This document shows, in pieces, positions 16,360 through 26,573 of a stretch of DNA of 64,000 nucleotides. The stretch is from CAYURP01 sp964447175. Lineage in GTDB: Bacteria > Zixibacteria > MSB-5A5 > SM23-73-2. Below the pieces are notes generated by a model. That model searched no databases. It was not told the DNA's origin and saw only the letters and a list, made by a program, of their open reading frames with translations. Numbering within the stretch: the stretch's first letter is position 1; each line of letters begins with the position of its first letter. The stretch covers positions 1-64,000 of the forward strand of contig CAYURP010000005.1 in assembly GCA_964447175.1 (NCBI GenBank). The letters run 5' to 3'. Both the position numbers and the translations under genes were made by a program.

Positions 16360-18333
16360 ATGGATTTAGGTATCTTCGCCTGTTTGGTGGGCATCCTGGG
16401 ATTGGCTTTTGCTTTTGGATTATATCTTAACACATTAAAAAAATCCCCTGGTGATCAAAGCATGAGGAATCTCTCCGCAGTTATCCATCGGGGAGCTATG
16501 GTTTTTCTGAGAAAAGAATATACCATCTTACTTATTTTCATTCTTATAGTTTTCCTTTTGCTTTTCTGGAAGATAGGAAGGTGGACTGCGCTGGCCTATT
16601 TATCCGGTGCTTTTTGCTCCATGCTGGCGGGTTTTTTAGGAATGAGTGCTGCCACTAAGGCTAATGTTCGCACGGCCCAGGCTGCCAAACAGTCCGGTCA
16701 GGCTGAGGCCCTCTCTGTTGCCTTCTCCGGTGGTGCGGTGATGGGGATGTCCGTGGCTAGTCTGGGACTTTTGGGATTGGGCCTGTATTATCATTTCTTT
16801 AAAGACATAAATCCAGCGGTTCTGGTGGGATTCTCCATGGGAGCATCCTCCATTGCTCTTTTTGCCAGGGTGGGAGGGGGAATTTATACCAAATCCGCTG
16901 ATGTGGGGGCGGATCTGGTAGGAAAAGTGGAGGCGGGTATTCCCGAAGACGATCCTCGAAATCCGGCGGTTATTGCTGACAACGTAGGAGACAATGTGGG
17001 AGATGTCGCAGGAATGGGAGCTGACCTTTTCGAATCTTATGTGGGCTCGGTGGTAGCTTCCATTGCCATAGCAGCTTCCGGAGCAGCCTATGCCAGCTTG
17101 AGTACGGCTTATATGTCCTTGCCTTTGTGGATCATATTGGCTGGCATTTTTGCCTCCATTTTGGGGATCCTCTCGGTCAAACTTTTCATTCATCTGAATC
17201 CAGCTGCTGTCTTGAGAATTGTTACCTACGTGGCTGCCGTGTTGCTTTTAATCGCCACTTACTTCATAATCAGACAGATTAATCTGCCCCTTCGCATCTT
17301 CTGGGCTATTTTTGCTGGAACCATGGCCGGAATTGTTATGGGAGGCTTGACTGAATACTATACCTCTTCTGCTCCCATTAGAAAGATAGCCGGAGCATCT
17401 GAGACCGGAGCGGCCACCAATATCATCACCGGGATTGCGGTGGGAATGGAAAGCGTGGCTTTACCCATCCTGACAATCTGTGCGGCCATCTTTGTGGGAT
17501 ATAAGCTGGCTGGCCTTTATGGTATAGGTATTTCCGCGGTGGGAATGCTTTCCACCATCGGGATCACCATGTCGGTGGATGCCTATGGACCCATTGCTGA
17601 TAATGCCGGAGGAATCTCCGAGATGTCGGGTCTGGGACCCAAGGTGAGAAGTATAACCGACCGGCTGGATTCCTTAGGAAATACCACTGCGGCTATTGGA
17701 AAAGGTTTTGCCATAGGTTCGGCAGCATTAACAGCTCTGGCTTTGTTCTCCGCCTATTCCACGGCAGTCCAGCTGGAATTGATTAATCTCCTTAAATCAG
17801 AGGTGGTGATCGGGTTTTTCATCGGAGGTGTTTTACCATTTTTGATTGCCTCTCTAACCATGACCGCAGTGGGCAGAGCTGCCTTTAAGATGGTTCACGA
17901 GGTGAGACGTCAATTCAAGGAGATTCCCGGCTTAATGGAAGGTAAAGCCAAGCCGGATTCGGAAAAGTGTGTGGCTATCTCAGCTGAAGCTGCTTTAAAG
18001 GAGATGATCCTGCCCGGACTTTTAGCCATCCTGGCTCCCATAGTTGTAGGATTAGGATTGGGCAAGGAAGCTTTAGGCGGGCTTTTAGCCGGTGCCACCC
18101 TGACCGGTGTCCTTTTAGCATTAATGATGGCAAACAGCGGTGGAGCCTGGGATAATGCCAAGAAATACATCGAGGCCGGTAATTTAGGGGGAAAAGGCTC
18201 GCCAGCTCACAAGGCAGCAGTGGTGGGGGATACCGTGGGGGACCCTTTTAAGGATACTTCCGGCCCCTCTATGAACATCCTGATCAAACTGATGGCTATG
18301 GTTTCTCTGGTTTTAGCTCCACTATTTGTATAG
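16360..18333 (+). CDS. hppA: Membrane-bound ion-translocating pyrophosphatase, K+-dependent type
   Basis: Hydrolyses pyrophosphate and pumps H+ or Na+ out of the cytoplasm. 657 residues, about 16 membrane helices. Substrate-site motifs are GGGIYTKSADVGADLVGKVE, DNVGDNVGDVAGMGADLFES and the C-terminal GDTVGDPFKDTSGPS. In the K+-type motif it has GNTT440-443 followed by Ala444 and Gly447 (GNTTAAIG); K+-independent enzymes have Lys and Thr at these positions, so potassium activation is expected. Which ion is pumped cannot be decided by eye. AAAGG ribosome site before ATG. It stands alone between a terminator and the next unit. Confidence 0.96.
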   Translation: MDLGIFACLVGILGLAFAFGLYLNTLKKSPGDQSMRNLSAVIHRGAMVFLRKEYTILLIFILIVFLLLFWKIGRWTALAYLSGAFCSMLAGFLGMSAATKANVRTAQAAKQSGQAEALSVAFSGGAVMGMSVASLGLLGLGLYYHFFKDINPAVLVGFSMGASSIALFARVGGGIYTKSADVGADLVGKVEAGIPEDDPRNPAVIADNVGDNVGDVAGMGADLFESYVGSVVASIAIAASGAAYASLSTAYMSLPLWIILAGIFASILGILSVKLFIHLNPAAVLRIVTYVAAVLLLIATYFIIRQINLPLRIFWAIFAGTMAGIVMGGLTEYYTSSAPIRKIAGASETGAATNIITGIAVGMESVALPILTICAAIFVGYKLAGLYGIGISAVGMLSTIGITMSVDAYGPIADNAGGISEMSGLGPKVRSITDRLDSLGNTTAAIGKGFAIGSAALTALALFSAYSTAVQLELINLLKSEVVIGFFIGGVLPFLIASLTMTAVGRAAFKMVHEVRRQFKEIPGLMEGKAKPDSEKCVAISAEAALKEMILPGLLAILAPIVVGLGLGKEALGGLLAGATLTGVLLALMMANSGGAWDNAKKYIEAGNLGGKGSPAHKAAVVGDTVGDPFKDTSGPSMNILIKLMAMVSLVLAPLFV

Positions 18334-18543
18334 ATTGTATATTTGTCGATTTTTTTGAATTTGTATTAGCAGCTCTTGCCACAAAAAGAATTAAGTCCAA
18401 AGCTTGATCTCTGACAGAAAATCTTGGACCTAAAACGTATATTAGTTAGCATAAATTTTAAATTCTTATTTATTGATTTTTTGCAACTTTTTTTGCTTAA
18501 CTCCGTTTAATTGAATTGATAACACATAACAAAGGAGCAACAG

Positions 18544-19278
18544 ATGGAGGAAAGATTAAGCCCTGTTCCTGAGGAAAAAACAACAATGAGTGGATTCTCC
18601 AAGGTTATAAATACCTATTTTGAGCCCAGAAAGGTTTTTGAATCTTTGAAGATCAAGCCCACCTGGCTGATTCCATTTATAATAGTGTCCGTTCTGGGAA
18701 TGGCTTCTTTCTGGTTTACCTACCCTCTGATTATGAAGGGTGTGATTACCAATATCCAGGAAAATGAGAGGTATACTGAAGAGCAAAAGGAGATGATTAT
18801 CGAGCGAATCGGAGAAGCAGAACATCCCCCGGTGTATCAGCTGGCTTTTGCACCTGCGGGGACTCTGGTTTACCTTGTGTTTATCTCAGCTGTTTTGTAC
18901 TTTGTCTTCAACGTGCTTTTAGGTGGGAGTTCATCCTTCAAAAGGGTGCTTTCTGTTTTTTCCTACTCCTCCCTGATTGCCATTCCCAAAGCCATAGTCC
19001 ACATACCCTTAGCCTTTGCCAGAGACACGGCTAATGTTCAGACCAGCCTGGCAATTCTTCTTTCCCCGGATGCTAAAGACAGTTTCCTTTACAAAGTTCT
19101 GGGAGGTTTTGACATCTTCACCCTATGGCAGGTGATAGTGTTATCTTTAGGATTGGCAGTGATGTATAACTATACAACCAAAAAGAGCTTCACCGTGGTT
19201 TTAATTCTCTGGGTGCTTCTGATTGTGGTTGGTGCTGGAGTTTCCAGTCTTTTTGGCGGGATGTTCAGGTTGGGATAA
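18544..19278 (+). CDS. YIP1-family membrane protein
   Basis: 244 residues with five predicted membrane helices (about 40-60, 98-120, 130-152, 185-205, 215-235). The N-terminus FSKVINTYFEPRKVFESLK followed by a Trp-containing first helix is the usual bacterial YIP1-domain opening. AAAGGAG ribosome site. It lies 14 nt before the tolC gene and probably opens the efflux operon. The bacterial family has no settled role. Confidence 0.85.
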   Translation: MEERLSPVPEEKTTMSGFSKVINTYFEPRKVFESLKIKPTWLIPFIIVSVLGMASFWFTYPLIMKGVITNIQENERYTEEQKEMIIERIGEAEHPPVYQLAFAPAGTLVYLVFISAVLYFVFNVLLGGSSSFKRVLSVFSYSSLIAIPKAIVHIPLAFARDTANVQTSLAILLSPDAKDSFLYKVLGGFDIFTLWQVIVLSLGLAVMYNYTTKKSFTVVLILWVLLIVVGAGVSSLFGGMFRLG

Positions 19279-19292
19279 AAAGGAGGTTTTAA

Positions 19293-20603
19293 ATGAGGAT
19301 TCATAAAATAGCTATTGTATTTTTCACAATTTTCCTGTTCTTACCCCTGTTAGTTTTTGCTCAACAAATTCCTCAAAAAAGAGTATTGACCATTGATGAG
19401 TGTATCGAGATAGCCTTGAGAAACAACTACCAGATCAGAGCCTCCCATGAAGCACATCGAGCAGCTGAGGCAGAGGTGGTGGGTGCCAGATCAAGACTTT
19501 TACCTAATGTATCTACCTATACCGGTTGGACCCGGTATGATGCAGAGAAATTCATCTACGTAGAGGGAAGAGATCCCTATTTTTCCCGGGACTTCTATAA
19601 CTATGGTTTGCGCCTGAGTCAATCCATATTTAATGGTGGCTACAACTGGGCAAATCTTAATAATGCCCGAGCCAGAGAGAGGGGAGCTTATGCCGATTAC
19701 CAGTTTTCTCAGCAAACTGTGGCTTTAAAGATTAAGCAGGATTGTTATGAGCTGCTTAAGGCAAAGACTTTGCTGGATATTCAGAAGGATGCAGTAAAAA
19801 GATCAGAGGAGCAGATGAATATGGCTAAAGCCAGATATGATCTGGGTTCTGCGTCTTTGTCCGATTACCTCAAGGCCAAAGTTCAGCTGGGTAATGATAA
19901 TCTCGCTCTGATCACAGCGGAAAACAGTTTGAAATTGGCTCAAGCAAATCTTAACAACGATCTGGGGATGGATTTGGATCCGACGGTGGATGTATCTGCA
20001 GAATTGGGATATCAGAAGCTGGATGTAAACCTGCATCAGGTAATTCAACAGAGATTGGGTGTGCATCCGGAGATCAGAAAAGTTGAATCCCTGGTGAATC
20101 AGGCCAAATCGGGCATTAACATGGCCAGAAGCGCTCTTTTACCCTCCATATCATTTGATGGCAATTACTCCTGGAGTGATGGAAGGGCACCCGACAGCTG
20201 GTCAAGCTGGAAAGTGAATGACTCCTGGAGAATAGGTATAACTATTGGTCTAAACGTTTTTGATGGATTTCAGAGTATAGCCAATATTCAAACGGGAAAG
20301 GCAAGCCTCCGGTCCGCTGAGGAAAGCCTAAAGCAGAAGAAAAGGGATGTGGAACTGGAGATAAGGCAAGCTTATCTGGCAGTTAAGGAAGCAGAGCAAA
20401 AAATTGAGGTAACCCAGGAGGCGCTCAAAGCAGCGGAACAGGATTTGAAGCTCACCCAGGAAAAATATAACTTAGGAGCTGCTTCCATGCTGGAACTTCT
20501 GGATGCTGGTGTTAGCTACAAAACCGTCAAGAATAACGAAGTTAACGCTCTCTATGACTATAACCTGGCGGTTGCCTGGTTTGAAAAAGCCATGGGCAAA
20601 TAG
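19293..20603 (+). CDS. TolC-family outer membrane efflux channel
   Basis: 436 residues with a signal peptide (about 1-23, ending VFAQQ) and two tandem OEP repeats forming coiled-coil barrels. LTIDECIEIALRNNYQIRAS opens the first repeat, and EKYNLGAASMLELLDAGVSY is typical of the second. It forms the exit duct for the adaptor and ABC genes that follow. AAAAGGAGG ribosome site. Confidence 0.93.
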   Translation: MRIHKIAIVFFTIFLFLPLLVFAQQIPQKRVLTIDECIEIALRNNYQIRASHEAHRAAEAEVVGARSRLLPNVSTYTGWTRYDAEKFIYVEGRDPYFSRDFYNYGLRLSQSIFNGGYNWANLNNARARERGAYADYQFSQQTVALKIKQDCYELLKAKTLLDIQKDAVKRSEEQMNMAKARYDLGSASLSDYLKAKVQLGNDNLALITAENSLKLAQANLNNDLGMDLDPTVDVSAELGYQKLDVNLHQVIQQRLGVHPEIRKVESLVNQAKSGINMARSALLPSISFDGNYSWSDGRAPDSWSSWKVNDSWRIGITIGLNVFDGFQSIANIQTGKASLRSAEESLKQKKRDVELEIRQAYLAVKEAEQKIEVTQEALKAAEQDLKLTQEKYNLGAASMLELLDAGVSYKTVKNNEVNALYDYNLAVAWFEKAMGK

Positions 20604-20653
20604 AACTTTTTTAGATACGAATAAATTATGGATACTTTGCTTCAGGAGGTCTT

Positions 20654-21910
20654 ATGAAGAAGAAAAAGATACTCATAATTTTGGCTGTGATTGTGGTGGT
20701 GGTCATTTTCGTTTTGGCTAACCTTTTGAAATCTGGTGAAAAAACATATAAGGTGGAAGCAGAGGAGATCACAAAGGGCGATATATCAGCAGTGGTCTCT
20801 GCCAGTGGAAGGGTTTTGCCCAAACGCACGGTCAAAATCAGCGCCTATGTTCCTGCTAAGATAGTTGAGCTTCCGGTGAAAGAAGGGGATTGGGTCAAAA
20901 AGGGACAACTTCTGGTTCAACTGGATCCTACCAGTTACCAGGCAGCAATGGATCAGTATAAAGCTCAGATGAAGGTGGCTCAAGCTAATCTGGATCAAGC
21001 TCAGATGACATTCGACCGCCAAAAGGAGCTTTTTGAAAGAAATCTCACCTCAAAGGAACAATATGATGCGGCCCTTACTTCTCTGAATGTAGCCAAGGCT
21101 CAATTTGAACAGAGCAAAGCTGCTCTGGAAAAAGTCAGGGATGATTTTTCCAAAACGCAAATCACCTCCCCTATGACAGGTATCGTTACTGAACTGAATG
21201 CCGAGGTGGGGGAGATCGTGATGATCGGAACCATGAACAATCCGGGCACGGTGATTATGACCATCTCCGATCTCTCAGAAATCGAGGTGGAGGTGGAGGT
21301 AGATGAGACAGACATTGCCAATGTCAAACTGGGGCAGGATACTAAAATCGAGATCGATGCTTTCCCCGATACCACCTATAAAGGTGAGGTAACCGAGATT
21401 GGAAATACAGCTCAAATATCCGGCTATGGAACCCAGGAACAGGTAACCAATTTTCTGGTTAAGGTTCTTCTTCTAGAGGAAGCAAAAGGGATCAAGCCGG
21501 GTATGTCCGCTTCGGTGGATATAACCACCGATAAACGTTTGGAAGTTTTAAGAGCCCCTATAGCCTGTATGGTAATGAGAAAAGTCGATTCCGACAGCCT
21601 GAAAAAAGAGGAGGAGAAGGCAAAAGGGTCTGAAGTTAAAGCATCGGAAGTTGAAAAGGAGGAGAAAGAAAAGGTCAAGGAAGAGGAAAAGAAGGAGGAC
21701 GTTGAAGGTATTTTTGTAATTGAAAAGGATAAAGCGAAATTCGTTCCGGTGGAAACCGGGATATCTGACGAGCAGAACATTGAAATCATATCTGGTATTA
21801 AAGAAAAAGACAAAATCATCATAGGTCCCTACAAAACCTTAAGGACAATTAAAGACGGTAACAAAGTCAAGGTAACGGAAAAGTCCAAAGGCAAAAAGGG
21901 AAAGGATTAA
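20654..21910 (+). CDS. MacA-like periplasmic adaptor with a charged insert
   Basis: 418 residues. N-terminal anchor (about 5-23), lipoyl halves (VPAKIVELPVKEGDWVKKG and SPMTGIVTELNAEVGEIV), a coiled-coil hairpin between them, then beta-barrel and membrane-proximal domains. A run of about 40 residues (about 315-355) is nearly all Lys/Glu/Val (for example EKEEKEKVKEEEKKED) and interrupts the last domain; other MacA proteins lack it. An AGGAGG ribosome site precedes the ATG. It connects TolC with the MacB-type genes downstream. Confidence 0.92.
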   Translation: MKKKKILIILAVIVVVVIFVLANLLKSGEKTYKVEAEEITKGDISAVVSASGRVLPKRTVKISAYVPAKIVELPVKEGDWVKKGQLLVQLDPTSYQAAMDQYKAQMKVAQANLDQAQMTFDRQKELFERNLTSKEQYDAALTSLNVAKAQFEQSKAALEKVRDDFSKTQITSPMTGIVTELNAEVGEIVMIGTMNNPGTVIMTISDLSEIEVEVEVDETDIANVKLGQDTKIEIDAFPDTTYKGEVTEIGNTAQISGYGTQEQVTNFLVKVLLLEEAKGIKPGMSASVDITTDKRLEVLRAPIACMVMRKVDSDSLKKEEEKAKGSEVKASEVEKEEKEKVKEEEKKEDVEGIFVIEKDKAKFVPVETGISDEQNIEIISGIKEKDKIIIGPYKTLRTIKDGNKVKVTEKSKGKKGKD

Positions 21911-21924
21911 AAAGGAGACTTTAA

Positions 21925-22608
21925 GTGCTGATTAAAACAGAGGATCTGTGGAAAGTTTATGAGGTGGGAGCGGAGAAGATAAATGCTGTTCAGGGAATTA
22001 CCCTGGATGTGGAAAAAGGGGAGTATTTGGCTATCATGGGTCCTTCGGGTTCAGGTAAATCCACTTTGATGAATCTGATTGGATGTCTGGACACTCCCAC
22101 CCAGGGGAAGTACTACCTGAACGGTCGTCTGGTATCAGAACTGAGCGAGGATGAACTAGCTTTTATCCGCAACAAGGAGATAGGTTTTGTGTTTCAAACT
22201 TTCAATCTACTTCCCCGAGCCAGCGCCTTACATAATGTGGAACTTCCGCTGATTTACAACGGAACCGAACCTGCAGAGAGGAAAAGAATGGCAGAGACTG
22301 CTTTGAAGATGGTGGATCTGGAGGACAGAATGACTCACAAACCTAATGAACTCTCAGGTGGACAGCGTCAGAGGGTGGCTTTGGCTCGAGCCCTGGCCAA
22401 TAACCCCTCGCTGATTTTAGCAGATGAGCCCACCGGAAATCTGGATACTGCTACCGGAACCGAGATAATGGCTCTTCTGAGCAGACTCCATCAACAGGGC
22501 AATACCCTTTTGATTGTTACTCATGAGTTGGATGTGGCTAGATATGCTAACCGGATCATACACATAAGGGACGGCAAAATAGAGAGGGAAGAGAGGATCG
22601 AAAAGTAG
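21925..22608 (+). CDS. MacB/LolD-type ABC ATPase
   Basis: 227 residues. Walker A GPSGSGKSTLMN, Q-loop VFQTFNLLPR, signature LSGGQRQRVALARA, Walker B LILADEPTGNLD and H-loop VTHELD. GTG start with AAGGAG upstream. It powers the FtsX-type permeases encoded next, as in MacAB mechanotransmission systems, but here ATPase and permease are separate genes. Confidence 0.93.
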   Translation: MLIKTEDLWKVYEVGAEKINAVQGITLDVEKGEYLAIMGPSGSGKSTLMNLIGCLDTPTQGKYYLNGRLVSELSEDELAFIRNKEIGFVFQTFNLLPRASALHNVELPLIYNGTEPAERKRMAETALKMVDLEDRMTHKPNELSGGQRQRVALARALANNPSLILADEPTGNLDTATGTEIMALLSRLHQQGNTLLIVTHELDVARYANRIIHIRDGKIEREERIEK

Positions 22609-22644
22609 TATCCCGGCACAAGTTTTTCTATTTTAGGTAGAACT

Positions 22645-23862
22645 ATGCAATTCATAGAAAGCATACTCATGGCTTTGAGTTCCCTCAAATCGAATAAATT
22701 AAGATCGATTTTGACTTTAATCGGGGTGATCATCGGAGTGATGACTGTCATAGCGGTGGCTTCCATTATTGCCGGTATGAATCGGTATGTATCCGACAAA
22801 ATCTCCACCATGGGTTCCACAACTTTTATAATAGACCGAATGGGCATTATTATGAGTGATGAGGAGTGGTGGGAGGCCATGAAAAGAAAAAGGTTAATCC
22901 TGGATGATATGGAAGCCATAAGGGAGAACTGCCCGGCCTGTGAGGTGGTAGGAGCCCGGATGTATACACTTAGAAAAGTGAAATATAAAAACCAATACCT
23001 TTCAGATATTGGTATTGCCGGAGCGACAGCCAATCTACATCAGATTTCCAACATTGATGTGGAGTATGGAAGGCATATAACTGAACTTGAGGAACTCCAT
23101 CGGCGGCAGGTGGTTTTCGTAGGCTGGGAAATTGTCGATAAACTTTTCCCTAATGTTGACCCTATAGGAAAAGAGATCAAGGTTGGAGGTCGCCGTTTCA
23201 CAATCGTGGGTGTGGCTAAAAAAAGAGGTTCCTTCCTGGGGCAAAATCAGGACAGCTTTGTGATCATTCCAATAACCACCTTCCTTAAGGTTTTTGGAAC
23301 TCGGCGCAATCTTGACATCCTGGTCAAAACGGTTGATTTGGAGTCCATGCGGGAAGCTCAGGATCAGGCTCGGGTTGTCCTGAGATTACGACGCAAAGTC
23401 CCCCAGGATAAACCTGATGATTTCGCCATTATGACCAGTGATACATTCATGCAGCTCTACCGTAACTTCACCTCTACAGCTTATCTAGTGATGATAGGGG
23501 TATCCTCAATTGCATTGCTTGTGGGGGGAATCGTGATCATGAACATTATGCTGGTTTCGGTAACTCAGAGGACCAGAGAGGTGGGGATAAGAAAAGCTAT
23601 GGGCGCCAGGAAAAGGGATATCTTATGGCAATTTTTGGTTGAGGCAGTTACCATTGCAGCGGTGGGCGGTATTATAGGAATCCTAATAGGAACGGTAATT
23701 GCTAAAATCGTCTCAGCTACCACGCCGCTTCCTTCAGCGGTGGAACTCTGGTCAGTGGTTTTAGGCTTATTGATCTCCTCATCTGTGGGGATTTTCTTCG
23801 GAATCTTTCCAGCAATGAAGGCTGCCAAGTTGAATCCTATCGAGGCATTAAGATATGAGTAA
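22645..23862 (+). CDS. MacB-type FtsX permease 1
   Basis: 405 residues: one N-terminal helix (about 20-42), a large periplasmic MacB_PCD domain (to about 275), and three C-terminal helices. The coupling stretch VTQRTREVGIRKAMGARKRDILWQFLVEA is clear in short form (REVGIRKAMGARK). Forms the membrane part of the efflux complex with the next gene product. Confidence 0.92.
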   Translation: MQFIESILMALSSLKSNKLRSILTLIGVIIGVMTVIAVASIIAGMNRYVSDKISTMGSTTFIIDRMGIIMSDEEWWEAMKRKRLILDDMEAIRENCPACEVVGARMYTLRKVKYKNQYLSDIGIAGATANLHQISNIDVEYGRHITELEELHRRQVVFVGWEIVDKLFPNVDPIGKEIKVGGRRFTIVGVAKKRGSFLGQNQDSFVIIPITTFLKVFGTRRNLDILVKTVDLESMREAQDQARVVLRLRRKVPQDKPDDFAIMTSDTFMQLYRNFTSTAYLVMIGVSSIALLVGGIVIMNIMLVSVTQRTREVGIRKAMGARKRDILWQFLVEAVTIAAVGGIIGILIGTVIAKIVSATTPLPSAVELWSVVLGLLISSSVGIFFGIFPAMKAAKLNPIEALRYE

Positions 23863-23925
23863 ACCTCTCTTGAGGTAATACATCAATATTATCTGTAAAA
23901 ATTCGTTCCGAAAGCTCTTGAAAAG

Positions 23926-25176
23926 ATGAACGTTCACGAGATAAAAGAGAATGTTTCCATGGCTCTGGCTGCGATCAGGGATAATAAGATGAGATCCTTT
24001 TTGACCATTTTGGGAGTCTTAATCGGGGTAACCGCAGTCATCGGGATGGTCTCTATTATTCAGGGCTTGAATAACAGCATGGCCAAGCAGATTGAATCTC
24101 TGGGCTCCAACAGTATCTGGGTAACCAGGTTTGAGGTGGGAATTCAATTCGGAAGATTGCCCGAGGAAATAAGGAACCGGAAACCTATCACCTATGAGGA
24201 TGCCTTGGCAGTAAAGGAGCTTTGTCCCTCAGTCGCGGCAGTTTCTCCACAGAACTGGGGTCCTGGAAGGAAAATCGCCAAATATGAGAAGAATGAGGTG
24301 ACCCGCTTCGAATTGATCGGCATCCTGCCATCTTATGAGGAAGTTAATAATAATTATATTCAAGAGGGGAGATTCATCACCGATACAGATGTTCATTATA
24401 AAACCAGAGTTGTGGTTATAGGTAAGGATGTTAAGGACAAGCTTTTTCCGTATCAGGATCCCATAGGCAAAACTATTTCCCTGGGCGGATCAAGTTTTGC
24501 CCCTAAAAAGTTTATCGTGATCGGAGTGATGGAGGAAAGGCCCAGCATTCTGGGCGAGTCTCAGAATAACTTCATCCTTTTACCTTACGACACCTATATG
24601 ACCCTTTACCCGGAGGAGGAGGAGCTCCTTCTGGTGGCTAAACCCAAATCAGCAGAGCTTATGAATAAAGCCATTGATGAAATTACCGAAGTTATGAGAA
24701 TAAGAAGGGGCGTTCCCTATGATAAGCCTAATGATTTCGCCGTTGCTACGCAAGAGGATCTTATGCAGGTATATCATCAGGTAACCAGCGCGATCTATCT
24801 GGTTATGGTGGTTATCTCCTCCATCGGACTTATGGTCGGTGGGGTAGGGGTGATGAATATCATGCTGGTTTCAGTCACTGAGAGAACCAGAGAAATCGGT
24901 ATTCGCAAAGCCATAGGTGCCAGGAAAAAGGATATCCTCTGGCAATTTCTGGTTGAAGCCATGGCCCTTTCCGGAACCGGTGGAGTCTTGGGAATTATTG
25001 TGGGCCTGGCTTTGAGCCAGCTTATCGGAGCAGTAACCCCCTTGTCTTCCGGGATCCCTTACTTCTGGATCTTTTTAGGCTTTTCCGTAGCTGTTTCAGT
25101 GGGTTTGATCTTCGGAATCTACCCGGCTTATCGAGCGGCCAGAGTGGATCCTATTGTATCCTTAAGATATGAATAA
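23926..25176 (+). CDS. MacB-type FtsX permease 2
   Basis: 416 residues, paralog of the preceding gene with the same plan and coupling motif (REIGIRKAIGARKKDILWQF). Both end in an alike pattern (ARVDPIVSLRYE here, AKLNPIEALRYE before). A pair of non-identical permeases points to a heterodimer. Ends 63 nt before a GWxTD protein gene. Confidence 0.92.
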   Translation: MNVHEIKENVSMALAAIRDNKMRSFLTILGVLIGVTAVIGMVSIIQGLNNSMAKQIESLGSNSIWVTRFEVGIQFGRLPEEIRNRKPITYEDALAVKELCPSVAAVSPQNWGPGRKIAKYEKNEVTRFELIGILPSYEEVNNNYIQEGRFITDTDVHYKTRVVVIGKDVKDKLFPYQDPIGKTISLGGSSFAPKKFIVIGVMEERPSILGESQNNFILLPYDTYMTLYPEEEELLLVAKPKSAELMNKAIDEITEVMRIRRGVPYDKPNDFAVATQEDLMQVYHQVTSAIYLVMVVISSIGLMVGGVGVMNIMLVSVTERTREIGIRKAIGARKKDILWQFLVEAMALSGTGGVLGIIVGLALSQLIGAVTPLSSGIPYFWIFLGFSVAVSVGLIFGIYPAYRAARVDPIVSLRYE

Positions 25177-25239
25177 AAAGGGGTGATTTTTTATTTGCTA
25201 ATTCCTTGAAGAATGTTTATCTTAAAAAGGGATTTAAAA

Positions 25240-26535
25240 ATGAACTATTTTTTCAAATTCATTTTGGCATCTTTGCTTCTCAGCAACCTGGCTTTCGCCC
25301 AAACAGATTTTGGCTTTCTGGAGGAACCCAGAGGAAAAGAGTTCTATACGGATATGACTCTTTTCAGAGAAAAAGACAGATGGAGATTAGAGGCTTACTT
25401 TAAGATATTTAACCATAAGCTCAGTTTTCTCAAACAAAAGGACAAATATCGCGCCTCCTACGAGATGCATTTAATAGTCTTTGATTCCCACAATCGTCAG
25501 GTTACCGCCAGTTCAATTGAGGAGAATTATGACGTAGCCTCTTATCTTGAGACAAGTTCCCAATCCAGTTTTCTGATAAATCAGCTGGAAACCCGCCTCC
25601 TGTCGGGCCAATATAAGCTGGAGTTTACATTAAACGACTTGAATTCCACTCAAAGATGGTCCAAGAAAATGGATCTGCAGGTGCCGGAGCTAATCCGGGA
25701 GAAGACGACCCTTTCCAGTGTGGAGTTTGCGAGAAGCATCTCCGATACTTTGGTAAATCCAAAGTTTGAGAAAAATGGCAAAGAGGTAATCCCTTCTGTC
25801 GACAGGGCTTTCGGGGATCCTGATTCAAAGATACACCTCTATTATGAAATCTATAAAAACGAGACAGAAAAAGAAAAATACATTCTGGAATATCAGGCTC
25901 AGGAGATAATGAGCAGAAAGAAGGTTTTAAACATACAGGATACATTGGAGGCAGAAGACAAAGTACACCGGATATTCAAAAGCTGGGATATAGATAAATT
26001 TCCAGAGGGTGAATATGTTTTTAATCTGAAGCTATTAAGTCCTGATGGAAAAGTGCTGGACAGTAAAGAGGAGAAATTTTACATTAGAAAATCAGTTCTT
26101 TCCCTTTTGAAGACAGATTACCAGAAAGCCATAGAGCAATTAAGGTACATAGCCAGTACGGAGGAAATGGATAAATTGAAGGAAGCCAAAGAGGAGGAAA
26201 GATTACAAGCCTGGATTGATTTCTGGAGATCCAAAGATCCTACTCCCCAGACAATGGAGAATGAGCTTGAGGAGGAATATTACCGGAGAATAGCCTACGC
26301 CAATGCCAATTTTGGTATTTTCAAAAGAGAGGGCTGGATAACGGATATGGGTCGAATCTATATCATTTATGGGCATCCGGATGAAGTGGAACGTCATCCC
26401 TTTGAAAGAGAAACAAAGCCTTATCAGATCTGGTATTACTATCAAAGGAATATACAGATAATATTCGTGGACCAGAGCGGCTATGGGGAATATGAGATAG
26501 AGAGTATATATGAGAGGGGTTTTAGAAAAAGATGA
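25240..26535 (+). CDS. Secreted GWxTD-domain protein 1
   Basis: 431 residues from ATG 25240, chosen because AAAAAGG lies nine nt upstream and a clean signal peptide (MNYFFKFILASLLLSNLAFA) begins there; the frame is open further upstream. The mature part is a beta-rich domain and then the GWxTD domain, with EGWITDMGRIYIIYGHPDEV near residue 370. The family occurs in Bacteroidetes and related phyla; its biochemical role is not known. It directly follows the MacAB-like operon and is followed by a second GWxTD gene. Confidence 0.88.
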   Translation: MNYFFKFILASLLLSNLAFAQTDFGFLEEPRGKEFYTDMTLFREKDRWRLEAYFKIFNHKLSFLKQKDKYRASYEMHLIVFDSHNRQVTASSIEENYDVASYLETSSQSSFLINQLETRLLSGQYKLEFTLNDLNSTQRWSKKMDLQVPELIREKTTLSSVEFARSISDTLVNPKFEKNGKEVIPSVDRAFGDPDSKIHLYYEIYKNETEKEKYILEYQAQEIMSRKKVLNIQDTLEAEDKVHRIFKSWDIDKFPEGEYVFNLKLLSPDGKVLDSKEEKFYIRKSVLSLLKTDYQKAIEQLRYIASTEEMDKLKEAKEEERLQAWIDFWRSKDPTPQTMENELEEEYYRRIAYANANFGIFKREGWITDMGRIYIIYGHPDEVERHPFERETKPYQIWYYYQRNIQIIFVDQSGYGEYEIESIYERGFRKR

Positions 26536-26573
26536 TGACGGTAAAACTTCAATTCTATATTGGAGGAGAACCT

